NCBI GenBank assembly: GCA_963928055.1
Contig: CAWVDN010000002.1
Span: 124,001-188,000 of the forward strand
Source: Scatomonas sp963928055
GTDB lineage: Bacteria; Bacillota; Clostridia; Lachnospirales; Lachnospiraceae
Length of the DNA stretch: 64,000 bases
Direction of reading: 5' to 3'
Shown here: piece after piece, positions 26,555 through 34,047 of the stretch
Layout: every line of letters starts with the position of its first letter
Position numbering within the stretch: the first letter of the stretch is position 1
Program-made: the position numbers and the translations under genes
The notes under the pieces: generated by a model
Told to the model about the DNA's origin: nothing
Seen by the model: the letters and a program-made list of their open reading frames with translations, nothing else
Database searches by the model: none

Positions 26555-26607
26555 ACTTAAATCTTAAGTACATAGAAAAGAAAGCGTCCGTGTACATTGA
26601 CGCTTTC
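26555..26607 (+). promoter_or_regulatory. Palindrome and hairpin upstream of the ROK gene
   Basis: ACTTAA-ATC-TTAAGT (26555-26569), a perfect palindrome suited to a ROK dimer, is followed by the hairpin GAAAGCGTC / GACGCTTTC (26580-26607, 10-base loop) in the ROK leader. On the minus strand the hairpin is followed by TTTTCTA and could act as a weak terminator. Confidence 0.45.
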
Positions 26608-26624
26608 CGTTCAGGAGAATCAAA

Positions 26625-27758
26625 ATGAATGAAAAGGGATTGACTACCATAAATTTAAAAAAAATAAACCGTTCAAAAGTCTATCACTATATTTACAAAA
26701 AAAAAGTGACTTCCAAACAGCAGATCGTCCAGGATCTCCAGATGGGTTTGTCTACCGTCAGCCAAAATCTTAACCTGCTGGAGGAGGCCGGGCTCATCGA
26801 AAGGAAAGGATTTTTTGAGTCCACCGGCGGCAGAAAGGCACAGGCCATCCGCGTCGTCCCGGATTTTAAAATTTCCATAGGCATCGGTCTGTTGAAAAAT
26901 ATGTTCCATATCACGGCAGTCAATCTATACGGGGATGCCGTCTACACCGGCACAGTTTCCCTTCCTTACTCCAACACTTCCGCCTATTACCGGGAAGCCG
27001 CCGGGGAAATCAAAAAGTTTCTGACCGAAAACCATTACGGCAAGGATAAATTGCTGGGGATTTCCTTTGCTACCCAGGGGATCACTTCTCCAGACCATAC
27101 CGTTGTAACCTATGGGAGGATCATGGACAATACCGGCATGAAACTGGAAAATTTTTCTCAGCATCTTCCCTGTCCCTGCCATTTGGAACACGATTCAAAA
27201 TCCGCGGCATGCCTGGAACTGTGGAACCATCCGGATCTGGACAGCGCCGTTATCTTTTTGCTGAATCGGAATTTAGGCGGAGCGATCATCGCCAACCATC
27301 AGATCCATCAGGGAAGTTCTATGCACAGCGGCGTTCTGGAACACATGTGTGTCAATCCGGAAGGTCCTCTGTGCTACTGCGGCAATCGGGGCTGCCTGGA
27401 AACCTACTGCTCCGCCAATGCCCTGGAACATGCTTCCAGCCTTCCCATCAAGGAATTTTTTCCGCTTCTGAGAGAAAAAAAATCTTCCCGCCTTGCACAG
27501 ATTTGGGAAGATTATCTGAACCATCTGGCCTTTGCCATAAGAAACCTGAATATGGTCATTGACGCGCCTGTGATCCTCAGCGGATATCTGGCTCCTTATT
27601 TCACGGAAGAAGATATCTGCGATCTTTTAGAACGGGTAAACGCCTCTTCTCCTTTTACAATAAAAAAAGACCAGATCCTGGCCGGCGTCCACGGACAATA
27701 TACTCCCGCCATGGGGGCCGCTCTGTTTTATATTGAAGAATTTCTGAAAGAAGTCTGA
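26625..27758 (+). CDS. ROK family transcriptional regulator
   Basis: A 377-residue NagC/XylR-type repressor: N-terminal winged helix (SKQQIVQDLQMGLSTVSQNL, about 29-48) and a sugar-kinase-like ROK domain with the zinc motif CYCGNRGCLETYCS near 250-263. The kinase-type catalytic region looks degenerate, as expected for a regulator. Lacks a strong ribosome site (TCAGGAG at nine bases). Divergent from the dehydrogenase/permease operon, which it probably controls through the palindromes between them. Confidence 0.9.
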   Translation: MNEKGLTTINLKKINRSKVYHYIYKKKVTSKQQIVQDLQMGLSTVSQNLNLLEEAGLIERKGFFESTGGRKAQAIRVVPDFKISIGIGLLKNMFHITAVNLYGDAVYTGTVSLPYSNTSAYYREAAGEIKKFLTENHYGKDKLLGISFATQGITSPDHTVVTYGRIMDNTGMKLENFSQHLPCPCHLEHDSKSAACLELWNHPDLDSAVIFLLNRNLGGAIIANHQIHQGSSMHSGVLEHMCVNPEGPLCYCGNRGCLETYCSANALEHASSLPIKEFFPLLREKKSSRLAQIWEDYLNHLAFAIRNLNMVIDAPVILSGYLAPYFTEEDICDLLERVNASSPFTIKKDQILAGVHGQYTPAMGAALFYIEEFLKEV

Positions 27759-27804
27759 CGGGCCGTTAAAGGGCCGGTGTGACGCAAATCACACGATAAC
27801 ATAA

Positions 27805-27903
27805 CTGTTTCCGTTATTAGAAATATACGGCTGTGCAGACTGCGGCGGATGTGAACACGAAACAAAATGCCTGTATCGCTATAAGGAGACCTTCCTGTTT
27901 TGA
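27805..27903 (+). pseudogene. Possible remnant of an IS1182-type transposase C-terminus
   Basis: A short open stretch without a start encodes EIYGCADCGGCEHETKC followed by LYRYKE. The CxxCxxC...C pattern resembles the cysteine-rich segment near the end of IS1182-family transposases. Only about 30 residues remain, so the call is tentative. Confidence 0.3.
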
Positions 27904-27948
27904 CTCAAGGCTTTGAAAAGCCTGAATCTTGCAGAAAGGTCTCTTTTT
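27886..27948 (+). terminator. Terminator-like nested hairpin
   Basis: Outer arms GAGACCTT (27886-27893) / AAGGTCTC (27936-27943) and an inner AGGCTTT/AAAGCCT hairpin, followed by TTTTT. It could terminate ROK transcription, or be the terminator left from the transposase remnant. Confidence 0.5.
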
Positions 27949-27996
27949 AAAGTATTAGAGATTAAAAATCGGATTTATCCGACAACCCCCTTAGCG

Positions 27997-28274
27997 TCAA
28001 AGTTTAAAAATGTCGGAGTGTGTTCCGGTGTCAACAAGCGTAAGCGTCAGAATATCGTTTTCGATCAGATAAACTAATAACCAGTCTGGTTTAACATGAC
28101 ATTCCCGGAAGCCTTTAAATTTGCCGCTTAATTCGTGATCCCGGTATTTCGCATCGAGTTGCCTGCCCTGACGAAGCGTATCAACGACATCATCCAAAAG
28201 CGAAAGATCCTGGCCGCGTTTTTCATGAGCTTGTAACTCTTCTTATAAGCAGTGGTAAATTTTACTGTATACAC
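27997..28274 (-). pseudogene. YafQ/RelE-type toxin, frameshifted
   Basis: The C-terminal part (66 residues, in frame from about 28197) matches YafQ-type mRNA interferases: KYRDHELSGKFKGFRECHVKPDWLL then DTGTHSDIF. The natural start is a GTG at 28272-28274 abutting the antitoxin stop (MYTVKFTTAYKKSYKLM). The frame breaks at the AAAAA run (28219-28223 on the plus strand); one extra A would give KKRGQDLSLLDDVVD and a 92-residue toxin, exactly the usual size. Either the toxin is dead or the base count is wrong. A short product from an internal start would lack the N-terminal strand. Confidence 0.75.
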
Positions 28275-28547
28275 TTATTCTTCAAGTGCCTTTCGAAGTT
28301 CATCCATACTGGTATATCCCCTGACGTCAGGATCAGAGGAAATGCGTCTGGCTTCATCCATCGCATCCAGTGTGCGTTGACTGTAGCGGGGCATTTCAAC
28401 GCTGAAAGGAAGACCGCCTCTGAGAACACACTGATGGAGGAACAGATTCACTGCGCCAGACATATCGAGGCCAAGGTCCTTAAATAAATCGGTGGCCTGT
28501 TTTTTGATATCTGCATCAATTCTGATTTGAGTAGGTGCTGTAGCCAT
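28275..28547 (-). CDS. DinJ/RelB-family antitoxin
   Basis: A 90-residue ribbon-helix-helix antitoxin: TQIRIDADIKKQATDLFKDLGLDMS at the N-terminus (about 6-30) forms the DNA-binding fold, and the C-terminal tail (PRYSQRTLDAMDEA ... MDELRKALEE) would wrap the toxin. It pairs with the YafQ-type gene directly downstream. Such pairs repress themselves; a strong promoter lies upstream. Confidence 0.88.
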   Translation of the reverse strand: MATAPTQIRIDADIKKQATDLFKDLGLDMSGAVNLFLHQCVLRGGLPFSVEMPRYSQRTLDAMDEARRISSDPDVRGYTSMDELRKALEE

Positions 28548-28569
28548 TTAATCACCGCCTTTCGATTAT

Positions 28570-28598
28570 ATTATATCTATTTCGATTTACAATATCAA
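28570..28598 (-). promoter_or_regulatory. Promoter of the toxin-antitoxin operon
   Basis: Minus-strand TTGATA (28593-28598) and TATAAT (28570-28575), spacer 17. The AT-rich dyads around the -10 (repeated ATATAAT, CGAAAT/ATTTCG-like arms) could be the autoregulatory site. Confidence 0.65.
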
Positions 28599-28657
28599 CC
28601 GAAACAGCAATTAAACAAAGGGAAATAATGAATTTCAGAAGATTAAGCAGCTGAATT

Positions 28658-28728
28658 CTGACCGGAGGGCGGTCAAAATCTCTACGACTTCGCCTCATGG
28701 AAACGGGCGTGGATATTCCTCCGGTCAG
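28658..28728. repeat. Inverted repeat in the accessory patch
   Basis: Perfect 11-bp arms CTGACCGGAGG (28658-28668) and CCTCCGGTCAG (28718-28728) around 49 bases. The interval 28548-28874 holds no recognisable gene, only the promoter, this repeat and the palindrome at 28812. A short open frame starting at 28698 has no ribosome site. Confidence 0.45.
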
Positions 28729-28811
28729 GAAATACCTGGCAGCAAAGCAGAAAAACGGCAGGGACTTATGTGCAGAAAAGGTTTATTACGGATGATGTCG
28801 CTAAGTAAACT

Positions 28812-28868
28812 TTAGCGTCAGTGTACAAATGGGCAATACGGTCGTTGCCCCCTGTACACTGACGCTAA
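28812..28868. repeat. 57-bp nested palindrome
   Basis: Outer perfect 16-bp arms TTAGCGTCAGTGTACA (28812-28827) / TGTACACTGACGCTAA (28853-28868) enclose a second stem GGGCAA (28831-28836) / TTGCCC (28845-28850). It sits seven bases beyond the stop of the small zinc-ribbon gene. It may be a terminator of unusual strength or a miniature repeat element; no long T-run follows on either strand. Confidence 0.6.
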
Positions 28869-28874
28869 CTTCTT

Positions 28875-29111
28875 TTAATATTCAACAATTCCTTTTCTAC
28901 ATTTTCGGCAGATATACGTAGTGATTTGCGGAAGACAAACATCATATGTCGCTTGACATAGTATGATACCTTCTTTTTTTTCTACCCCTTTTCTTGAATA
29001 AGCAAAATACGATGGCTGTTTATCTTTCGGCAGCCAAAAAAAGTCTCCCGCTCTTGCTGCTCCAAATAAATTTCCTTCTTCCATTTCCATATTACAAAAT
29101 GGACATTTCAT
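28875..29111 (-). CDS. Small zinc-ribbon protein (PF20097-like)
   Basis: A 78-residue protein with two CxxC pairs, CPFC at the N-terminus (MKCPFCNMEMEEGNLFG) and CRKC near the C-terminus, consistent with one zinc ribbon. Family members of this kind are common small proteins of unknown role in gut Clostridia. The ATG at 29109-29111 has GGGGTG upstream; a longer frame to 29147 is less likely. It lies beside the end of ssrA. Confidence 0.7.
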   Translation of the reverse strand: MKCPFCNMEMEEGNLFGAARAGDFFWLPKDKQPSYFAYSRKGVEKKEGIILCQATYDVCLPQITTYICRKCRKGIVEY

Positions 29112-29262
29112 AATTATCACCCCTATGCAGGCCAGTAGGACACACAATATCCATATACTGTAACGACAATATTATGATCGGAAATCGGCTGTTGCGCTAT
29201 GCTTTCCTATCCATGATTAGAAGCAGACGGAGTCGAATAATACTTCCACGTTTTAGATTATG

Positions 29263-29612
29263 GACCTGGCGGGAATCGAACCCGCGTCCGAAAGCCTATT
29301 CATTCGGGCATCTCCCATCACAGTCATTCTTTTGACATTCCCTCCGTCAGGCGCCGGATGACAGGCTCCTGCCTTCAGTAGCTTCATAGATTCTTTTTTC
29401 TCCGCAAAGCTTAGGAGAAAAAGTGCCCCGCCTTATTTGATGCCGGAGTCCGCGGCGCGGGAACCGCAGGTCCGACATAGCTGCTTAAGCAGCAGCTAAC
29501 GCGTAATCTTCGTTGTTTGCGTTTAATTTTAGGTTCCAGGTTGATACGCGGTCCCGGAGTCCGCGGATGGCTTCCCAAACTTCAAAACCCCCGTCGAAAC
29601 CAGTACAAGCCC
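29263..29612 (-). ncRNA. ssrA: Transfer-messenger RNA (tmRNA)
   Basis: About 350 nt. The 3' end has the tRNA-like T-arm GCGGGTTCGATTCCCGC and an encoded CCA (29263-29265). The 5' end GGGCTTG pairs with CAGGTCC near the 3' end (with G-U pairs), and the start contains the usual GGTTTCGACGGGG. The tag frame begins at the resume codon GCA and reads ANNEDYALAAA before TAA, ending in the alanine tail expected for proteolysis. It rescues stalled ribosomes with SmpB, encoded directly upstream. Confidence 0.95.
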
Positions 29613-29630
29613 GAAGTTTGTTCTGTAGGA

Positions 29631-29659
29631 ACTATAACATATCTCCCGCGGGCCGTCAA
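29631..29659 (-). promoter_or_regulatory. ssrA promoter
   Basis: TTGACG (29654-29659) and TATAGT (29631-29636), spacer 17. The -35 lies in the loop of a GC-rich palindrome (CCGCGGGC ... GCCCGCGG), which may also end smpB transcription. Confidence 0.65.
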
Positions 29660-29671
29660 GCCCGCGGAACA

Positions 29672-30142
29672 TCAATATAGGTTTTTAACTTTAAAGTCTC
29701 TCTCCGCCTCCCGGCGCTGATCCTTTTTCGCGATATCCTGGCGTTTGTCGTACAGCTTCTTTCCTTTGGCCAGGCCGATCTCCACCTTCACCAGAGAATT
29801 TTTAAAATACACCTGCAGGGGCACCAGGGTATAGCCTTTTTCCGCGATCTTTCCCTGGAGCTTGCGGATCTCCGCCCGATGCATCAGAAGCTTTTTGGGC
29901 CGCAGGGGATCTTTGTTAAAAATGTTTCCCTTCTCATAGGGGCTGATATGCATCCCGTAGACGTAGACTTCCCCGTTTTCTATGCGGATAAAGGCTTCTT
30001 TGATGGAACATTTCCCCATGCGCAGAGATTTTACTTCCGTGCCGTGAAGAGACACCCCCGCCTCATATTTTTCTTCTATAAAATAATCGTGGTACGCCTT
30101 TTTGTTGTTGGCGATCAGACGGCTGTCTTTTTCTTTACTCAT
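29672..30142 (-). CDS. smpB: SsrA-binding protein
   Basis: A 156-residue SmpB, the tmRNA partner in trans-translation. Conserved features: LIANNKKAYHDYFIEEKYEAG near the start (beginning at residue 8), LHGTEVKSLR, and a basic C-terminal tail (KGKKLYDKRQDIAKKDQRREAER form). The start at 30142 overlaps rnr by eight bases; a longer frame of 18 codons has no support. The rnr-smpB-ssrA order makes a functional unit, since RNase R degrades the nonstop messages. Confidence 0.95.
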   Translation of the reverse strand: MSKEKDSRLIANNKKAYHDYFIEEKYEAGVSLHGTEVKSLRMGKCSIKEAFIRIENGEVYVYGMHISPYEKGNIFNKDPLRPKKLLMHRAEIRKLQGKIAEKGYTLVPLQVYFKNSLVKVEIGLAKGKKLYDKRQDIAKKDQRREAERDFKVKNLY

Positions 30143-32288
30143 TTTCCCTCTCTCCTGCCAGTACAAAATCGATGGTCCTGGTCTCTGTATCCGCATCCGC
30201 TACCCGGATCCGGACTCTCTGGCCCAGGGTGAATTCCCGCTTTGTGACTTCTCCCGTCAGGCAGTAATTTTCCTCGTCAAACCGGTAATAATCCCCTTCC
30301 AGGGTGCTGACATGGACCAGTCCCTCAATGGTATTCTCCAATTCCACGTAAAAGCCCCATCCGGTGACTCCGGAGATGACTCCCTCGTACTCTGTCCCGA
30401 TGCGGGCGGCCATATACTCCGCCATTTTCAGCTTGTCTGTATCCCGCTCCGCCTCCTGGGCCCGGCGTTCGGTCAGGGAAGACTGCAGCGCCACGTTTTC
30501 CAGGATCCCCGCGTAGTGGGCAATCTTTTCTTCCTTCATCCGTCCCCGGAGATCGTCTTTGATGATCCGGTGGATCTGCAGATCCGGATACCGGCGGATG
30601 GGGGAGGTGAAATGGCAGTAGTATCTCGCGGCCAACCCGAAATGGCCGCTGCAGCCGGTGGTGTATCTGGCCTGCTTCATGGACCGCAGCAGCAGACGGC
30701 TGATCAGCGCCTCTTTGGGACTTCCCTGGATCTGCTGCAGGATCTTCTGGATCTCACCCGGCGTGATCTCCTCGGAGGATTTTTCCACCCGGATCCCCTG
30801 CTTCCGGATAAAGGTCAGGACCCCCTCCATCCGGTCCATATCCGGATTTTCATGGGTGCGGTACAGAAAAGGCAGTTCTTTTTTGCAGTAGGTCCTGGCC
30901 ACCGTCTCGTTGGCCATGAGCATAAAATCCTCGATCAGGCGGGTGGCCGCGTTCTGCTCATAGGGCCGGATCTCCACCGGCCGGCCTTTTCCGTCCAGAA
31001 GGATCTTGCTCTCCGGAAACTCAAAATCGATGGCGCCCCTGGCGCTGCGGTTCCCGCGCAGAATGGAGGCCAGTTCCTCCATAAGGAAAAACATGGGCGT
31101 CAGCTCCCGGTATTCCTCCATCAGTTCCGGCGGCTGCTCCGTAAGGATCCGGTTTACTACAGGATAGCTCATCCGCCGGTCCACCCGGATCACGGTCTCC
31201 GCGATCCGGCTTTCCACCACTCTTCCCTGTCCGTCGATCTTCATAATGCAGGACAGGGCCAGCCGGTCCTCCCCGGCATTCAGGGAACAGATCCCGTTGG
31301 ACAGCCGCTCCGGCAGCATGGGGATCACCCGGTCCACCAGATACACGGAAGTGCCCCGCTTCAGGGCTTCCCGGTCCAGGGCGCTTCCGCCCTGTACATA
31401 GTTGCTTACATCGGCAATGTGGACGCCCAGTATATAATATGCCCCCTCCCTGGTCACGGAAACGGCATCGTCCAGATCTTTGGCGTCCTCCCCGTCAATG
31501 GTGACCATCTGCCAGTTCCGAAGATCCAGTCTGCCGTTGAAGTCATTGGGGATCAGGGTGTCCGGACATTTTTCCGCCTGCCGGAGCACTTTTTCCGGAA
31601 ACTCCATGGGAATATTCATGCCCCGGGCAATGGACAGCACATCCACTCCGGTATCCCCGGCATTGCCCAGGATCTCTGTCACCTTACCCTGAGGGCTCTT
31701 TTTTCCATCCCCGTAGGCGGTAAGGCGCACCACCACCTTCTGGCCGGTCTTTGCCCCGGAATCCTGTCCCTGCGGGACAAAAATATCCACAGAGATCCTG
31801 GGATTGTCCGCTGTCACAAATCCGAACTGATTGGTCCTCTCATAAGTGCCCACCAGCTCCGTGACCGCGTGGGCGAGGATCTTTACCACCTTTCCTTCCC
31901 TTCTTCTGCCGCCCTCCCGGCGGTGCAGGGACACCTCTACTTCATCCATATGAAGGGCTCCCGCCGTACATTCTTCGGGAATAAAGATATCCTCTTCTTC
32001 GCTGTCCGGAATCTCCACAAAGCCGAACCCTTTTTTGTTGCCGATAAAAATACCCCTGACCAGTTCCTCCGGCTTTTCCTTTTTCTTTTTCCGATAGCGG
32101 CCCCTGGCGTCCGTTTCCGCCCGGCCCTCCGTCACCAGCGCGTCCAGCACTTCCTGCAGATCCTTTCTTCTTCCCTTGGGGATCTGAAGCAGGGCCGCGA
32201 TCTCTTTGGCCTTCATGGGTTTATAGTTTTTTGCGCAGAACAGATCAAAGAGCATTTTCTTCCTGTTCTTTAAAGTTTCTTTTTTCAA
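30135..32288 (-). CDS. rnr: Ribonuclease R
   Basis: A 717-residue 3'-5' exoribonuclease. Order: N-terminal winged helix-like region, cold-shock OB domains (GIFIGNKKGFGFVEI), RNB catalytic domain with the acidic cluster TIDGEDAKDLDDAVSV (about 255-270) and DRVIPMLPERLSNGICSLNAG, then a C-terminal S1 domain (GTEYEGVISGVTGWGFYVEL). Degrades structured RNA and nonstop mRNAs with tmRNA. Lies between secG and smpB, the common Firmicute order. Confidence 0.95.
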   Translation of the reverse strand: MKKETLKNRKKMLFDLFCAKNYKPMKAKEIAALLQIPKGRRKDLQEVLDALVTEGRAETDARGRYRKKKKEKPEELVRGIFIGNKKGFGFVEIPDSEEEDIFIPEECTAGALHMDEVEVSLHRREGGRRREGKVVKILAHAVTELVGTYERTNQFGFVTADNPRISVDIFVPQGQDSGAKTGQKVVVRLTAYGDGKKSPQGKVTEILGNAGDTGVDVLSIARGMNIPMEFPEKVLRQAEKCPDTLIPNDFNGRLDLRNWQMVTIDGEDAKDLDDAVSVTREGAYYILGVHIADVSNYVQGGSALDREALKRGTSVYLVDRVIPMLPERLSNGICSLNAGEDRLALSCIMKIDGQGRVVESRIAETVIRVDRRMSYPVVNRILTEQPPELMEEYRELTPMFFLMEELASILRGNRSARGAIDFEFPESKILLDGKGRPVEIRPYEQNAATRLIEDFMLMANETVARTYCKKELPFLYRTHENPDMDRMEGVLTFIRKQGIRVEKSSEEITPGEIQKILQQIQGSPKEALISRLLLRSMKQARYTTGCSGHFGLAARYYCHFTSPIRRYPDLQIHRIIKDDLRGRMKEEKIAHYAGILENVALQSSLTERRAQEAERDTDKLKMAEYMAARIGTEYEGVISGVTGWGFYVELENTIEGLVHVSTLEGDYYRFDEENYCLTGEVTKREFTLGQRVRIRVADADTETRTIDFVLAGERENE

Positions 32289-32330
32289 ATAATGTATTCT
32301 CCTGTCTTTCTAAAGCCTCTGCGGCGCGCG

Positions 32331-32366
32331 CAAAGAAACAGGCTGCCGCAGGATCCTGCAGCAGCC
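32331..32366 (-). terminator. Terminator between secG and rnr
   Basis: Minus-strand palindromic stem GGCTGCTGCAGGATCCTG / CGGCAGCC region (32341-32366) followed by TGTTTCTTTG. Termination may be partial, letting rnr-smpB be read through. Confidence 0.55.
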
Positions 32367-32374
32367 GTGTCGTT

Positions 32375-32626
32375 CTAAAACTTCATATTGAGGATTACGG
32401 CGATCACGATGAATAAAACTGCCATAATCTTTGTCGCTCTTTTCAGATTGCCCTCGGCGGAACGTCCCTTGTTCTTATCCCAGTAGGATTCCGTAGAGGA
32501 TGTCATGCCTCCGGCAATGGCCCCCAGGCCCTGTTCCTTGCCTTTCTGCATCAGGACCACGATGGTCAGCGCGATACAATCTATAACGAAAAAAACGGTC
32601 AAAATCGTGCGGATAACTGCTGCCAT
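32375..32626 (-). CDS. secG: Preprotein translocase subunit SecG
   Basis: An 83-residue membrane protein with two spans (about 4-24 and 63-82) and the conserved loop VLMQKGKEQGLGAIAGG. It joins SecYE to assist protein export. Strong AGGAGGTG ribosome site and its own promoter. Confidence 0.93.
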   Translation of the reverse strand: MAAVIRTILTVFFVIDCIALTIVVLMQKGKEQGLGAIAGGMTSSTESYWDKNKGRSAEGNLKRATKIMAVLFIVIAVILNMKF

Positions 32627-32656
32627 TTTTTCACCTCCTAAAACTAACCAAGGTGT

Positions 32657-32685
32657 ATTTTATCATATGCTTCCGGTAATTTCAA
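32657..32685 (-). promoter_or_regulatory. secG promoter
   Basis: TTGAAA (32680-32685) and TAAAAT (32657-32662), spacer 17, with TGA directly before the -10 (extended -10). The -35 overlaps the end of the capA-like gene. Confidence 0.6.
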
Positions 32686-33977
32686 TACAAAATTCTGTCG
32701 GCTCCGAAAACATCCTGGCAAAGTTCCCGGCAGTAATCCAGCGAAAAGCCTTCGTCCGTATTGTGGATGCCGTTTTCCGCTGCCAATTCCTCCGTGTACT
32801 GATCCAGAAAATAGACGGTATACTTTCCCTCCGGCGTTTCCTGGGTAACCAGCGGCCTTACGCCGTATTCGTCCACATAGACCTCGTCCCCGTCCTTGCG
32901 GAGGGTGAGCCGCGCCATGCCCCCCACCATGTGGTCCGCATGCTCCTGATTGGAAATACAGTTTCCCAGGGAATAATAGACCAGCATTTCCTTTCCGCTT
33001 TCCTCCCGCAGAGTCTCAACCGGCTGGATCACATGGGTATGGGCGCCCAGCACCAGATCCACTCCGTTATCCAGAAACAGCTGGGTCCAGTATCTCTGGT
33101 CCTCGCTGATCTCATAGCTGTTTTCCGTTCCCCAGTGAGGGCATACGATGATGTAGTCCGCCAGCTCCCCGGCCCGGCGGATATCCTCCGTCACCACCGC
33201 CTCGTCCAGCACATCCACCAGGCAGGCCGTCTCCGGGGCGTCCAGCAGCTCCTGGTTGATATTGGTGCCGTAGGTATAATTGAGGACGGCAATACGGAAA
33301 CCTTCTTTTTCGTAAACGTAGATGTCTCTGGCGGAAGCGCCGCTTTCGTGGATCCCCAGGACCGCCATCTGCGGATAATGCTCCTTCCAGTAGCGCAGGT
33401 TATTGTCCACCCCTGCCGCTCCAGCGTCCAGGGTATGGTTGGTCGCCTGCAGCACTACGTCAAACCCGGCCGCTGCCAGAGCGTCCGCCTGCTGAAAGGG
33501 GCCGTTGAACTCGGGATATCCGGTGATCCCCAGTTCCTCGCCGCCCAGAATGGTCTCCTGATTGGCGATGGCCAGATCCAGATCCCGGACTTCCCCGGAA
33601 ATATTGGCAAAAAGACCGCTGAAATCATAGGCTCCGTTTTCGTAAGCCCCCTCGCAGACCGCGTCGTGGAGGATGATATCCCCCACCATGCCGATGGTCA
33701 CCTGCACCCCGCTTTTCTGTTCCGGGGCAGGTTCCCTTTCCGGATGCAGCACATCCTCGGAAACGCCGTGATCCGCGGCAGCTTCCGGAAGGGCTGCCTG
33801 CGTGCCGCTGCCCGCTTCCGCCGTCTCCCCGCCGCTGCCGGCCGCCATTCTGCTTCTGACGCCCAGAACGATCAGGACCGCGGCAGCGGCCGCCACAGCG
33901 GCGATCTGCATGCGGATCTGCAGGATACGCCTTCTTCTGCTTCTGCTGATTCTTCGTTTTTTTCTCTTTTGTGTCAT
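32682..33977 (-). CDS. CapA family protein (metallophosphatase fold, surface anchored)
   Basis: A 431-residue protein. A very basic N-terminus (KKRRISRSRRRR) and one membrane span (about 24-40) are followed by a variable linker and a CapA/PGA_cap domain. Its motifs are IGMVGDIILHD (about 94-104), ANQET, ATNHTLD, CPHWGTE and VLGAHTHVIQPVE, the metallophosphatase-like pattern. CapA of Bacillus takes part in poly-gamma-glutamate capsule transport, but stand-alone members in Clostridia have no proven role and capBC are absent here. The ribosome site is weak. Confidence 0.82.
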   Translation of the reverse strand: MTQKRKKRRISRSRRRRILQIRMQIAAVAAAAAVLIVLGVRSRMAAGSGGETAEAGSGTQAALPEAAADHGVSEDVLHPEREPAPEQKSGVQVTIGMVGDIILHDAVCEGAYENGAYDFSGLFANISGEVRDLDLAIANQETILGGEELGITGYPEFNGPFQQADALAAAGFDVVLQATNHTLDAGAAGVDNNLRYWKEHYPQMAVLGIHESGASARDIYVYEKEGFRIAVLNYTYGTNINQELLDAPETACLVDVLDEAVVTEDIRRAGELADYIIVCPHWGTENSYEISEDQRYWTQLFLDNGVDLVLGAHTHVIQPVETLREESGKEMLVYYSLGNCISNQEHADHMVGGMARLTLRKDGDEVYVDEYGVRPLVTQETPEGKYTVYFLDQYTEELAAENGIHNTDEGFSLDYCRELCQDVFGADRILY

Positions 33978-34047
33978 GGTTCCATCCGTACCTTACATCC
34001 TGCCCGGGCAGGAAGATTATACGGTTATCATAGCACGGACCGGCTGT

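Noticed and set aside
28698..28793. Short plus-strand frame in the accessory patch (METGVDIPPVRK start)
   Set aside because: No ribosome site, partly within an inverted repeat, and no family recognised.
27759..29262. Direct repeat of the ssrA 3' end marking an island boundary
   Set aside because: No second copy of the T-arm/acceptor sequence was seen in the patch.
30102..32273. Long plus-strand open frame opposite rnr
   Set aside because: Same bias as other antisense frames, no family resemblance, while the minus frame is a full ribonuclease R.
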